Origin: Variovorax sp. PCZ-1
Lineage (GTDB): Bacteria; Pseudomonadota; Gammaproteobacteria; Burkholderiales; Burkholderiaceae_C
DNA length: 64,000 nucleotides
Assembly (NCBI RefSeq): GCF_018413605.1
Contig: NZ_JAHCDN010000002.1
Coordinates: 372,001 to 436,000 of the forward strand
Direction: 5' to 3'
The notes under the pieces are model-generated. The model was given only the letters and a program-made list of their open reading frames with translations. It had not been told where the DNA came from and did no database searches. This document shows positions 35,600-43,850 of this stretch, in pieces. The translations under genes were made by a program, and so were the position numbers. Numbering within the stretch: the first letter of the stretch is position 1; each line of letters opens with the position of its first letter.

Positions 35600-36790
35600 T
35601 TATTTCGTCAACAGCCGCATCGCGCCTTCCAGCCCTTGCAGCGTGAGCGGAAACATGCGGTCATTCATCATCTGGCGGATGATGCCGATGCTCTGCCGAT
35701 ATTCCCACACGCCTTGCGGCTCGGGGTTGATCCAAGCGAATTTGGGAAAAGCTTCCGTTAAGCGTTGCAGCCACAAGCTGCCGGCTTCTTCGTTGTTGTA
35801 TTCCACGCTGCCGCCGGGTTGCAAGATTTCATAGGGGCTCATCGTGGCATCGCCGACGAAGATGAGCTTGTAATCCTTGTTGTATTTGCGCAGGATATCC
35901 ATGGTGGGGAATTTCTCGGCAAAGCGGCGGCGGTTGTTTTTCCACATGAAGTCATAGACGCAGTTGTGGAAATAGTAAAACTCAAGGTGCTTGAATTCTT
36001 GCTTGGTGGCGCTGAAGAGTTCCTCCACGCGCTTGATGTGATCATCCATCGTGCCACCCACATCCATGAGCAGGAGCACCTTCACATTGTTGTGCCGCTC
36101 GGGGCGCATTTTGATGTCCAAGTAGCCGGCGTTCGCTGCGGTTTTGCGGATCGTGTCGTCAAGATCCAGCTCGTCTTCAGCGCCTAGGCGGGCGAATTTT
36201 CTTAGGCGGCGCAGGGCGATTTTGATATTGCGCGTGCCCAGCTCTTGCGAATCATCATAGTCTTTATAAGCGCGCTGATCCCACACTTTCACAGCGGATT
36301 TATTGCGCCCGCCCGCTTGCCCAATGCGAATGCCTTGCGGGTTGTAGCCATACGCGCCAAACGGTGAGCGGCCACCCGTGCCAATCATCTTGTTGCCGCC
36401 TTCATGGCGTTCTTTCTGCTCTTCAAAGCGCTTTTTAAGCGTCTCCATCAGCTCATCCCAGCCCATGGCCTCAATCTTGGCCTTCTCTTCAGCGCTGAGT
36501 TCGAGCTCGAGATTCTTGCGCAACCATTCCAGCGGAATATCCTGCGTGAAATCAGCCACCATCTCCACGCCCTTGAAATAAGCCGCAAACGCGCGATCAA
36601 ACTTGTCAAAGTGCTTTTCGTCTTTCACCAAGGCGATGCGGCTCAAGTAGTAGAAGTCATCAATCTTGTAGCCATCTTCACTCGCCGGCCCCACCACGCC
36701 TTCTTTCACAGCTTCAAGCAAGGTGAGATATTCCTTGACGGAGACAGGCAGCTTGGCGCTGCGGAGGGTGTAGAAGAAGTCGATCAGCAT
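35600..36790 (-). CDS. VWA-domain protein, CoxE-like
   Basis: A 396-residue protein of the CoxE/YehP-like VWA group. The N-terminal half is helical and charged (WDELMETLKKRFEEQKERHE); the C-terminal von Willebrand A domain holds a MIDAS-like site LLLMDVGGTMDDH and DATMSPYEI. The first MIDAS motif is DVGGT instead of DxSxS, common in this subgroup. Such proteins usually work with a MoxR-type AAA ATPase, but no such gene is adjacent (msrA on one side, tRNA-Arg on the other). ATG 36790 avoids overlap with msrA. Confidence 0.85.
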   Translation of the reverse strand: MLIDFFYTLRSAKLPVSVKEYLTLLEAVKEGVVGPASEDGYKIDDFYYLSRIALVKDEKHFDKFDRAFAAYFKGVEMVADFTQDIPLEWLRKNLELELSAEEKAKIEAMGWDELMETLKKRFEEQKERHEGGNKMIGTGGRSPFGAYGYNPQGIRIGQAGGRNKSAVKVWDQRAYKDYDDSQELGTRNIKIALRRLRKFARLGAEDELDLDDTIRKTAANAGYLDIKMRPERHNNVKVLLLMDVGGTMDDHIKRVEELFSATKQEFKHLEFYYFHNCVYDFMWKNNRRRFAEKFPTMDILRKYNKDYKLIFVGDATMSPYEILQPGGSVEYNNEEAGSLWLQRLTEAFPKFAWINPEPQGVWEYRQSIGIIRQMMNDRMFPLTLQGLEGAMRLLTK

Positions 36791-36869
36791 AATGGGCTTT
36801 TGTTGGAAACATTCTAAGGTTTTCAAAAGAGGGATGTAAGTTGCAGAATCCTCAATGCGACAATGGCTT

Positions 36870-37421
36870 ATGAACGCTACTACCTCATCTTCTCCCCAAA
36901 CCATCACCCTCGGTGGAGGTTGCTTTTGGTGCACTGAATCTGTTTACAAAGAAGTCAAAGGCGTGCTCGATGTGGAATCGGGGTATTGCAACGGGCATGT
37001 GAAGAATCCGAGCTACGAAGATGTGTGCACGGGGCAGACGGGGCATAACGAGGTGGTCAAACTTGTTTATGACCCTTCTGTGATCTCCACGCGGGAGATT
37101 TTGGAGATCTTTTTTGTGGTTCACGATTGCACGCAGCTCAACCGGCAGGGCAATGATGTGGGCACGCAGTATCGCAGCGGAATATATTTCTCGACTGCCG
37201 AGCAACAAGACACGGCGAATGACTTGATTCGCGAGATGAGCCAAGACAAGATCTTTGATGGCTCGATCGTGACTGAAGTGTTGCCACTGCAAAACTATCA
37301 CGCTGCGGAAGACTATCACCAAGACTTTTTTGAGCGCAATCCGTATCAGGGCTATTGCATGGCGATGGCTGCGCCGAAAGTGGCGAAGTTTCGCAAGACC
37401 TTTACTCGACTGGCGAAGTAG
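36870..37421 (+). CDS. msrA: Peptide methionine sulfoxide reductase MsrA
   Basis: Repairs methionine-S-sulfoxide. The 183-residue protein has the catalytic motif GGGCFWCTESVYKEVKGV with the nucleophilic Cys, and the conserved EVVKLVYDPSVIS, DVGTQYRSGIYF and YHAAEDYHQDFFERNPYQGY. ATG 36870 starts shortly before the catalytic block as in other members. Divergent from the VWA gene and upstream of the ABC transporter genes. Confidence 0.97.
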   Translation: MNATTSSSPQTITLGGGCFWCTESVYKEVKGVLDVESGYCNGHVKNPSYEDVCTGQTGHNEVVKLVYDPSVISTREILEIFFVVHDCTQLNRQGNDVGTQYRSGIYFSTAEQQDTANDLIREMSQDKIFDGSIVTEVLPLQNYHAAEDYHQDFFERNPYQGYCMAMAAPKVAKFRKTFTRLAK

Positions 37422-37449
37422 TTCTTCCTAGGCTGCGTATCATTGCGGC

Positions 37450-38157
37450 ATGTTGGTCTCTGAATCTTTGAGTTTTTCCTATCCGGGCGGTGGCTCTGGT
37501 GCTGTGATGCGCTTTCCGGATATCAACTTGCCGCAGGGTGAGGTGTTGCTGCTGCAAGGCGCCTCTGGATCGGGGAAATCGACGCTATTGGCACTGTGCT
37601 GCGCATTGCTGAGCGGGGCGACCGGGCGGTTGCTGGTGGCGAATCAGGATGTGCTGGCTTTGAAAGGAAGTGAGCGTGATGTTTGGCGAGGACGCTCTGT
37701 AGGCTTTTTGCCGCAGCGTTTGCATTTGAGTGAATCGCTGTCAGTGCGTGCAAATTTGCAGCTGGTTTTTTTTGCTATCGGCTTGCCTGAAGATGGTGCA
37801 AAAATCAATGCGGTGTTGCAATCGCTGGGCGTGGGTGATTTGTCAGAACGTCGCCCGAGTGAACTATCAGGCGGTCAAGCGCAGCGAGTGGCGCTCGCTC
37901 GAGCCGTGTTGCTCTCGCCCAAAATTATTTTGGCCGATGAACCGACGGCGAGTTTGGATGATGAGGCGGCAAGTCAAGCAATCACGCTATTGTTGCAAGC
38001 TGCGAAAGGCTGCGGTGCGAGTTTGGTGGTGGCTACGCATGATGCGCGGGTCAAAGATGCCTTGCATGCAGCAGGGCAGGCCACGCAGCATATTTCACTC
38101 AAAAATTTAAGCCAAATCGGCCTCTCGCCGGCGAATCATCTGCGCAGAGTGCTATGA
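37450..38157 (+). CDS. ABC transporter ATP-binding protein (MacB/LolD type)
   Basis: A 235-residue ATPase with Walker A GASGSGKST, signature LSGGQAQRVALARA and Walker B IILADEPTASLDD. It pairs with the FtsX-type permease that follows; the stop and start overlap as ATGA. The last residues (LSPANHLRRVL) and the TGA come from a dispersed repeat copy. The gene set (ATPase, permease, small secreted protein, DUF3299 protein, His-rich protein, TonB receptor) resembles zinc-starvation clusters such as P. aeruginosa PA4063-PA4066, so a metal-linked role is inferred. Confidence 0.9.
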   Translation: MLVSESLSFSYPGGGSGAVMRFPDINLPQGEVLLLQGASGSGKSTLLALCCALLSGATGRLLVANQDVLALKGSERDVWRGRSVGFLPQRLHLSESLSVRANLQLVFFAIGLPEDGAKINAVLQSLGVGDLSERRPSELSGGQAQRVALARAVLLSPKIILADEPTASLDDEAASQAITLLLQAAKGCGASLVVATHDARVKDALHAAGQATQHISLKNLSQIGLSPANHLRRVL

Positions 38158-38170
38158 AAAACATAGTATC
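38107..38170 (-). repeat. Dispersed repeat copy J across the ABC ATPase/permease junction
   Basis: TAAGCCAAATCGGCCTCTCG, CCGGCGAATCATCTGCGCAG, AGTGCTATGAAAAACATAGT. It provides the last ATPase codons, its TGA and the permease ATG (ATGA overlap). This copy is read in a frame different from most others. Confidence 0.88.
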
Positions 38171-39362
38171 TACGTTCTCCTACGCATGGCGCATGCTGCT
38201 CGCGCGCCCAGGCGCAGCGCTTCTCAATGCTCTCTTGATCGCGCTGGGTGTGGCCACGATGACGGTGCTGCTGCTCGTCTCCACGCAAATGGAGCGCAGC
38301 TTTGAGCGCGATCTGGCGGGTGTGGATGTGGTGGTGGGCGCAAAAGGCTCGCCGCTGCAAATGATTTTGGCGGGCGTTTTGCATGTGGATGTGCCTGCGG
38401 GGAATATTCCGCTGGAGGCAGCACTTGAGCTGGCGAAAGATCCGCGCGTGAAGCGGCTGATTCCTTTGAGCTTGGGGGACAGTTATGCAGGCGCTCGCAT
38501 TGTGGGCACGACGGCGGATTACCTCTCGCTCTATCAAGCCAAGCTGGAAGCAGGACAAATTTGGGCGCAGCCGATGCAAGCCGTGGTGGGCGCGGATATG
38601 GCGGCTAAGCTGCCGATCAATGCGGTGTTTTCTGGCTCACATGGCCTAGGTGGTGGTGGCGAACTTCACGACAAAGCCAAATACACCGTGGTGGGCCAGT
38701 TGATGCGCTGCGGCTGTGTTCTGGATCGTTTGATCCTTACCAGCACCGAGAGCGTGTGGCAAGTGCATGAAAAAGAAATTGCGTTGGATGAGGAGGACAA
38801 AAAAGCCCTGCAAGAAGAACGCGAAATCACTTTCGGCTTGGTTCAATACGCCTCACCTCTGGCTGCAGTGAGCTTCCCACGCTTTGTGAACAGCAGCACC
38901 GAGCTGCAGGCCGCTGCGCCTGCGCTAGAGATCACGCGGCTTTTCCGTATGGTCGGCGTGGGCACGCAGGTGCTGCAAGCCTTTGCCGCCGTGCTGCTGG
39001 CTGTGGCGGCTACAGGTTTGTGGATGTCGCTCACACAGGCGCTTGCGCAGCGGCGCGGCGACTTGGCCATGTTGCGCATGCTGGGTGCATCTCAGGCCAA
39101 AGTGGCTCTTCTGTTGCTCTTTGAAACGCTTTTGTTGGCTCTGGTGGGATGTTTGATCGGTTTGGCGCTGGGCCACCTCTTGACAAGTCTGATAGGCTAT
39201 TTGTTAAGCCAAGAAAGATCGCTGGTGATCAGTGGTGCGCTATGGCTGCCGCAGGAACTGCTGCTGCTGGCGGGAGTCTTGTGTTTATCGGTGCTGGCCG
39301 TGGCTTGGCCATTGCGGCAGGTCTATCGGTTGGATGTGTTGAAACAATTGAATGTAAGGTGA
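38154..39362 (+). CDS. ABC transporter permease, FtsX-like (MacB/LolC type)
   Basis: A 402-residue permease with an N-terminal helix (about 18-38), a large periplasmic MacB-type domain (VDVVVGAKGSPLQMILAGVL, a typical motif of this subgroup) and three C-terminal helices forming the FtsX domain. Such permeases act mechanically in the periplasm rather than moving small solutes through the membrane. The start ATG lies in the repeat palindrome (CTATGAAAAACATAG). Translationally coupled to the ATPase gene. The metal link is inferred from neighbours. Confidence 0.9.
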   Translation: MKNIVSTFSYAWRMLLARPGAALLNALLIALGVATMTVLLLVSTQMERSFERDLAGVDVVVGAKGSPLQMILAGVLHVDVPAGNIPLEAALELAKDPRVKRLIPLSLGDSYAGARIVGTTADYLSLYQAKLEAGQIWAQPMQAVVGADMAAKLPINAVFSGSHGLGGGGELHDKAKYTVVGQLMRCGCVLDRLILTSTESVWQVHEKEIALDEEDKKALQEEREITFGLVQYASPLAAVSFPRFVNSSTELQAAAPALEITRLFRMVGVGTQVLQAFAAVLLAVAATGLWMSLTQALAQRRGDLAMLRMLGASQAKVALLLLFETLLLALVGCLIGLALGHLLTSLIGYLLSQERSLVISGALWLPQELLLLAGVLCLSVLAVAWPLRQVYRLDVLKQLNVR

Positions 39363-39369
39363 ATAAATC

Positions 39370-39639
39370 ATGATTTTTAAGCAAAAACGGCTTATCGCCG
39401 GCGTATTATCTGCGCTAGCAGCTACTCTTTTTGTAGCGTCTTCGGCGGTGGCGCAAGCGCATTCTGAGGGTGACACGAAGAAAGATATTCAGCGCCACAA
39501 AGCCATGGCTGCTGCACATGAAGGTGCGGCCAAGTGCTTGGAATCTGGCAAAAAATACGATGCCTGCATGAAGGATTTGCAAACCGCTTGCAAAGGCCTG
39601 GGCATTGGCAAACACTGCGGCATGCGTCATGAGCACTAA
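39370..39639 (+). CDS. Small secreted Cys/His-containing protein
   Basis: An 89-residue secreted protein. The signal peptide (cleavage after AVAQA) is followed by a short mature domain with four cysteines (KCLES, DACMK, TACKG, KHCGM) and a C-terminal MRHEH, so it could bind metal in the periplasm. Much of the signal peptide (LIAGVLSALAATLFVA) is encoded by a reverse-oriented dispersed repeat copy in its stop-free frame. It overlaps the next gene by 11 bases. No family name is claimed. Confidence 0.78.
   Translation: MIFKQKRLIAGVLSALAATLFVASSAVAQAHSEGDTKKDIQRHKAMAAAHEGAAKCLESGKKYDACMKDLQTACKGLGIGKHCGMRHEH
39375..39437 (-). repeat. Dispersed repeat copy K, in the signal peptide of the small secreted protein
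   Basis: TTTTTAAGCAAAAACGGCTT, ATCGCCGGCGTATTATCTGC, GCTAGCAGCTACTCTTTTTG. It retains the core, palindrome and tail, and encodes the hydrophobic part of the signal peptide. Confidence 0.85.
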
Positions 39640-40186
39640 GCAACTTGTCATCGCCGGCTTGGCGGCCACCGCTGTGTTGGCGTGGGCTCAGCAGAGTGCG
39701 CCCCAGCTCTCCTCGCCCATCGCTTCTGGCGCTAAGCCTGCGGCAAGCAGCCCTTTGGGCGTGCCGCAAGGCCAGGGTGCGGGTGTACACAGCCCCAACT
39801 CTCCTTTTGCGCCGCTGCCTAAGCGTGAGGATGTGGTGGCTTGGAGTGTGCTGACTGCAATCACCACCAAGAACGAGAAGAACAAAATCCTGCCCGTATT
39901 TGGCGCGCAGCAGATGGCCCTGCATCAGAAAACGCAAAAGGTGCAGGGCTTCATGATGCCGCTGGAGCCCGGTGAGCGTCAGCGCCACTTTCTGCTCACT
40001 TCCGTGCCCTTGTCGTGCAGCTTTTGCCTACCCGGTGGGCCCGAGAGCATGATCGAAGTGCGTACCAAAACGCCTGTGAAGTATTCGATGATGGAGCCTG
40101 TAGTGGTGGAAGGTAAATTCCAAGTGCTCAACGATGATCCTTATGGTCTGTATTACCGCATCACAGAAGCGGTGGCAGTGAAGTGA
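39629..40186 (+). CDS. DUF3299 domain secreted protein
   Basis: A 185-residue exported protein: signal peptide (ending VLAWAQQ), a Pro/Ala/Ser-rich linker, and a DUF3299 domain with KVQGFMMPLEPGERQRHFLL, a Cys pair in LSCSFCLPGGPESMIEV and KYSMMEPVVVEGKFQV. In the zinc-linked clusters I know, DUF3299 proteins accompany this type of ABC transporter. ATG 39629 gives a proper signal peptide and an 11-base overlap with the preceding gene. Confidence 0.85.
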   Translation: MSTKQLVIAGLAATAVLAWAQQSAPQLSSPIASGAKPAASSPLGVPQGQGAGVHSPNSPFAPLPKREDVVAWSVLTAITTKNEKNKILPVFGAQQMALHQKTQKVQGFMMPLEPGERQRHFLLTSVPLSCSFCLPGGPESMIEVRTKTPVKYSMMEPVVVEGKFQVLNDDPYGLYYRITEAVAVK

Positions 40187-40190
40187 ACCG

Positions 40191-40598
40191 ATGAAATTAG
40201 CCAAGCATTCACAGTTGAATCTTGCTCAGCGTATCGTGCTGAGCGGGCTACTGCTGTGCATGGTCTTGGCACAAAGCCTCTCGTTTGCGCACCGCACGCT
40301 GCATCACGATGTGCGCATGCTCGCGCATGCCTACGAGGAGCAGCATGCTGATCATCATGGGCATGGCGCAGACTGTGATCACGGTATCTTCAGCCGTTTG
40401 TTTTCCGGCCATGAAGAAGGAGATGAAACCTGCCGCGTGATCGATGGCAGTCATGGGTCTTCAGATGTCTTTAGCCCAGTAGCCGATATGCTACCTGCGC
40501 TGCATGCTCATATTTTAGTAGCATCAGTTGCTTATTCACTGGCGGCATGGCAAGCCCCACTGTTCGAAGCGCGCGGCCCGCCTGCGCATTCTCTGTAA
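40191..40598 (+). CDS. Histidine-rich hypothetical protein
   Basis: A 135-residue protein with an N-terminal hydrophobic segment (IVLSGLLLCMVLAQSLSF) acting as a signal or anchor. It then has a His/Asp-rich stretch (HRTLHHDVRMLAHAYEEQ, HADHHGHGADCDHG) suited to bind zinc or a similar metal, and a second hydrophobic region containing ADMLPALHAHILVA, probably from a diverged repeat copy. It starts five bases after the DUF3299 gene. A periplasmic metal carrier for the downstream receptor is a reasonable guess, not shown. Confidence 0.75.
   Translation: MKLAKHSQLNLAQRIVLSGLLLCMVLAQSLSFAHRTLHHDVRMLAHAYEEQHADHHGHGADCDHGIFSRLFSGHEEGDETCRVIDGSHGSSDVFSPVADMLPALHAHILVASVAYSLAAWQAPLFEARGPPAHSL
40482..40524 (-). 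repeat. Possible dispersed repeat copy P (diverged), in the His-rich gene
   Basis: GCCGATATGCTACCTGCGCT, then GCATGCTCATATTTTAGTAG keep spacing of the CCGGC box, TGCGC core and palindrome, but with several substitutions. Same stop-free frame as other reverse copies. Confidence 0.45.
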
Positions 40599-40617
40599 AC
40601 CTTCCTTGATTGTTTTG

Positions 40618-40661
40618 GCTACGCAGCGCATGTCGCGCAGCGTAGCTTTGTTTGCTTTTTT
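40618..40661 (+). terminator. Hairpin with U-rich tail before the TonB receptor gene
   Basis: GCTACGC (40618) pairs with GCGTAGC (40640-40646), with an inner GCGC/GCGC pair, then TTTGTTTGCTTTTTTTT. It ends 12 bases before the receptor start, so it could terminate the upstream operon or attenuate the receptor. Confidence 0.6.
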
Positions 40662-40673
40662 TCAGAGAATGTC

Positions 40674-42728
40674 ATGTCTAAATTTTTTCCTCGCAGCGCC
40701 CTAGCTGCGGCCTGCACTGCGCTGTGCGCAGCCGTCAGTGCCCAAACTGCGACACCTCCTACCGAGTCTGTTTTGCAGCCTGTCACCGTGACGGCCAATC
40801 CTCTGGGCGGCAGCGACGTGATCGCCCCTGCGCAAGCTCTCACAGGCACAGGTTTGCTGCTGCGCCAACAATCTACGATTGGCGAAGCTTTGAACGGCTT
40901 GCCCGGCGTCAGCAGCAGCTACTTCGGACCCAACGCCAGCCGCCCCATCATTCGCGGCTTGGATGGGGATCGCATTCGCATTTTGAGCAACTCAGGCGCA
41001 ACGATTGATGCCTCAGGTTTGAGTTATGACCATGCCGTGGCGCTTGACCCGATTGCTGTGGAGCGCATCGAAGTGTTGCGTGGCCCTGGCGCCTTGCTCT
41101 ATGGTGGCTCGGCGGTGGGTGGAGTAGTCAACGTGATTGATAACCGTATTCCCAAAGAGCGCTTGGCTGGTATGACGGGTAAGGTGGATTTCGGCCTGTC
41201 GAGCGGCAACAGCGGCAAGAATGGCGCTTTCATGATTGAGACGGGCAATGATAAGTTTGCCTTGCATGCCGATGTGTCTGCTCGCAGCAGTGGTGATGTG
41301 AGCGTGCCAGTGAATTTGGCCTGCACTAAGCCCGGATCGCCTCCAACGCAGAAGAAAATTTGCAACTCAGCAGCCGATGCCAAGAGCGGTGCGATAGGCG
41401 GCAGCTTGTTCTTTGGACAAAGCCGCATTGGCCTGTCAGTGAGCAGCTTCACCACGAACTATGGAACAGTGGCAGAAGACGAGGTGACGATTGATATGAA
41501 TTCGCGACGCACCGCAATGGATGCTGATTTCAAGATTGGCAGCTTCATTGACAGCGTGCAAGTGCAGGCCAGCAACACGAGCTACAAACACACGGAGTTT
41601 GAAGGGGCAACAGCAGGTACAGAATTCAAAAACAATGGCAACGATCTGCGCTTGCAAGCGAGACATGCCAAGATTGCGAATCTTCAAGGTGTGATCGGTT
41701 TGCAGCTGGATAACAACCGCTTCTCTGCCGATGGCGCAGAAGCTTTCGCTCCGTATAGCAAGACGAGCCAGCAAGCGCTTTTCCTCTACGAAGAAGCTGC
41801 TTTCAACTGGGGCAAACTCAGCTTTGGCGGGCGCATAGAAAATGTGAAAGTGCAATCTTTCGGTAACCCCATCATCGCCCGCTTCACGCCCGCACAGCGC
41901 GATTTCAAGCCCAGTAGCTACTCTGCAGGCGCTTTACTCAATCTCAATCCAGCTTGGCAGTTCACCGGCAATTTTGCGGCCACCCAGCGTGCGCCGAAAG
42001 ACTATGAGCTCTTTGCCGATGGCCCACACATCGCCACAGCTGCCTACGAAGTGGGCGATACGAATCTGCGCAAAGAAAAATCCACCAGCTTCGATGTGGG
42101 CGCGCGTTGGAAAAGCGGCGCGCATTTTGCGCAAATCAACGTGTTCAACAGCCGCTTCAAGAATTACATCTTGCTTGATGCCACAGGCAATACGCGTGGC
42201 GCAGATGCTGAGCTCAATCCGGTGGATGCAGACGGCGATGGCGTGGCCGATGGCAGCGGAGAAGACATCTTTCCCGAATACGCCTATGCCCAAGTTCCCG
42301 CTCGCTTTACTGGCTTTGAACTCTCTGGCAACTGGCGCTTGATGGACGCTGCCAACAAGCTCGATCTGCAATGGCGAGTAGACAGCACCCGCGCCACGAA
42401 TACTGCCAATGGCCAAACGCTGCCGCGTATCAGCCCGCTGCGCATGGGCGCGACGCTCGTGTGGGCGCAAGGCGCATGGGGAGCACGCATCGGCTTTGAC
42501 CACAATGCCAAAGCCAGAGATGCAAGCACAGAAAGCTACGTCTTGTGGAATCTGGCCGCGACCTACAAAATGAAAGCCAAAGATGCTGATTTGCTCTGGT
42601 TTGCACGCTTGGATAACGCAGGCGACAAACTGGCTTACAGCGCCACGTCCATCTTGAGCACCAGCGCGCCAGGCAAATCGCCACTGCCGGGTCGCAGCTT
42701 CAAGGTGGGTTTGCAAGCGCAGTTTTGA
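40674..42728 (+). CDS. TonB-dependent outer-membrane receptor, ZnuD-like
   Basis: A 684-residue receptor: signal peptide (ending AVSAQ), TonB-box region (LQPVTVTANPL), plug domain (about 60-165, IGEALNGLPGVSSSYFGPNA, RPIIRGLDGDRIRILSNSG, IEVLRGPGALLYGGSAVGGV) and a 22-strand-type barrel ending in the C-terminal QAQF. The plug wording IRGLDGDRIRILSNSGATID and the barrel segment YELFADGPHIATAAYEVGD match ZnuD-like zinc receptors. It follows a His-rich protein and the ABC system, supporting uptake of zinc or another metal complex. Confidence 0.9.
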   Translation: MSKFFPRSALAAACTALCAAVSAQTATPPTESVLQPVTVTANPLGGSDVIAPAQALTGTGLLLRQQSTIGEALNGLPGVSSSYFGPNASRPIIRGLDGDRIRILSNSGATIDASGLSYDHAVALDPIAVERIEVLRGPGALLYGGSAVGGVVNVIDNRIPKERLAGMTGKVDFGLSSGNSGKNGAFMIETGNDKFALHADVSARSSGDVSVPVNLACTKPGSPPTQKKICNSAADAKSGAIGGSLFFGQSRIGLSVSSFTTNYGTVAEDEVTIDMNSRRTAMDADFKIGSFIDSVQVQASNTSYKHTEFEGATAGTEFKNNGNDLRLQARHAKIANLQGVIGLQLDNNRFSADGAEAFAPYSKTSQQALFLYEEAAFNWGKLSFGGRIENVKVQSFGNPIIARFTPAQRDFKPSSYSAGALLNLNPAWQFTGNFAATQRAPKDYELFADGPHIATAAYEVGDTNLRKEKSTSFDVGARWKSGAHFAQINVFNSRFKNYILLDATGNTRGADAELNPVDADGDGVADGSGEDIFPEYAYAQVPARFTGFELSGNWRLMDAANKLDLQWRVDSTRATNTANGQTLPRISPLRMGATLVWAQGAWGARIGFDHNAKARDASTESYVLWNLAATYKMKAKDADLLWFARLDNAGDKLAYSATSILSTSAPGKSPLPGRSFKVGLQAQF

Positions 42729-42751
42729 TCAAGGCGAGCTGCAATACCGTT

Positions 42752-42833
42752 CGCCCTGAGCATGGTCGTTGGGCTTGCCAAGGCTTCGTCCGTTCGACAT
42801 GCTCAGGACAGGCCAGCTGAGCCCGAACGGGTA
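42752..42833. repeat. Degraded copy of the TTCGACAAGCTCAGG inverted repeat family
   Basis: GTTCGCCCTGAGCATGGTCG and, inverted, TTCGACATGCTCAGGACAGG with a flanking GAGCCCGAACGG. Imperfect copy of the repeat also seen at 50121-50183. Confidence 0.65.
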
Positions 42834-42912
42834 GGGGCTGTGAGAAAAATGACGAATCTGGTCATCGCCAGCGGTGATGGCTGGACTCGCCTGGGCGCAC
42901 TACACTCGCTGT

Positions 42913-43848
42913 ATGTCGCATCCCGTTATCGTTGGTCTCGTCCCTGTCGTCATTCTCATTGCTATTGGATTCATAGCAGGCCGCGCAGGTTTTATGCCGG
43001 CTAGCTCCACAAAAGACCTTTCAAAGCTGGTTTTCACCATCTTTTTACCACCGCTTTTGTTTCGCACGATGGTGAATATGCAGCCGGAGAATTTACAGGG
43101 TAAACCGCTGTTGGCTTATCTGCTCGCCATGGCGCTGATGTATGCGGTGATGTTTTTTGCTGCGGGGCGCAATCGGCGCGCTGCGGTGCTGGGCCTGGCG
43201 GCAAGCTACAGCAACACCGTGATGATTGGTATCGCCTTGATCCAATTCGCTTATGGCGATCAAGGTGTGGCGGTCTTGCTTGCTTTGGTGGCCGTGCATT
43301 CATTGATCATGCTGTCGCTAGCCACCGTGGTGTTAGAGCTGGTCACCTTGAAAGAAAAAAGCGGCAAGCAAGGGCATCCGATTCAAATCATGGCTGCTTC
43401 CATCTGGAATACGATCAAACAGCCGATGATATTCCCCATCATTTTTGGGTTGCTGTATGCGCAAACCGATTGGGGTATTCCCACGGTGATTGATAAGCCA
43501 TTGCAACTGCTCGCCAATGCCTTCAGCCCGCTGGCGGTGATTTTGGTGGGCATCACCCTGGCCGCCACACGCGTGGGCGAGCATCTGCGCACGGCGCTAG
43601 CTTTATCGTTCTTGAAAAACTTGGCGCATCCTGTGGCTGTGGCAGCCATCGGCTTGACCTTGGGTTTGCAAGGCCTGCCCTTGGCCGTGATGATCGTGAC
43701 CGCATCTTTGCCGATTGGTGCCAATGTGTTCCTTTTTGCGCAGCGCTATGAGACTGCTCTACCGGAAGTCACCGCAGCTGTCGCAGTGTCCAGCGTTGTG
43801 GCGCTGATTTCTGTGGCCATGGCGCTCAGCTTGGCTCGCTTTGTTTAA
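42913..43848 (+). CDS. AEC (auxin efflux carrier) family transporter
   Basis: A 311-residue transporter with ten or so predicted helices and the AEC split: an N-terminal half (SKLVFTIFLPPLLFRTMVNM), a central linker (LKEKSGKQGHPI) and a C-terminal half with PLAVILVGITLA and LPIGANVFLFAQRYE. Members move dicarboxylates or related acids. Residues AIGFIAGRAGFMPAS at the end of helix 1 are encoded by a dispersed repeat copy in its stop-free frame. ATG 42913 is the start with the proper first helix. Confidence 0.9.
   Translation: MSHPVIVGLVPVVILIAIGFIAGRAGFMPASSTKDLSKLVFTIFLPPLLFRTMVNMQPENLQGKPLLAYLLAMALMYAVMFFAAGRNRRAAVLGLAASYSNTVMIGIALIQFAYGDQGVAVLLALVAVHSLIMLSLATVVLELVTLKEKSGKQGHPIQIMAASIWNTIKQPMIFPIIFGLLYAQTDWGIPTVIDKPLQLLANAFSPLAVILVGITLAATRVGEHLRTALALSFLKNLAHPVAVAAIGLTLGLQGLPLAVMIVTASLPIGANVFLFAQRYETALPEVTAAVAVSSVVALISVAMALSLARFV
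42959..43008 (+). repeat. Dispersed repeat copy H, in the AEC transporter gene
   Basis: TTGCTATTGGATTCATAGCA, GGCCGCGCAGGTTTTATG, CCGGCTAG. Forward orientation, sense to the gene, stop-free frame. Confidence 0.88.
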
Positions 43849-43850
43849 GT

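Noticed and set aside
37422-37449. Zur-type operator before the metal-linked ABC genes
   Set aside because: I looked for an AT-rich palindrome of the GATATGTTATAACATATC type in the msrA-ABC gap and before the TonB receptor and found none.
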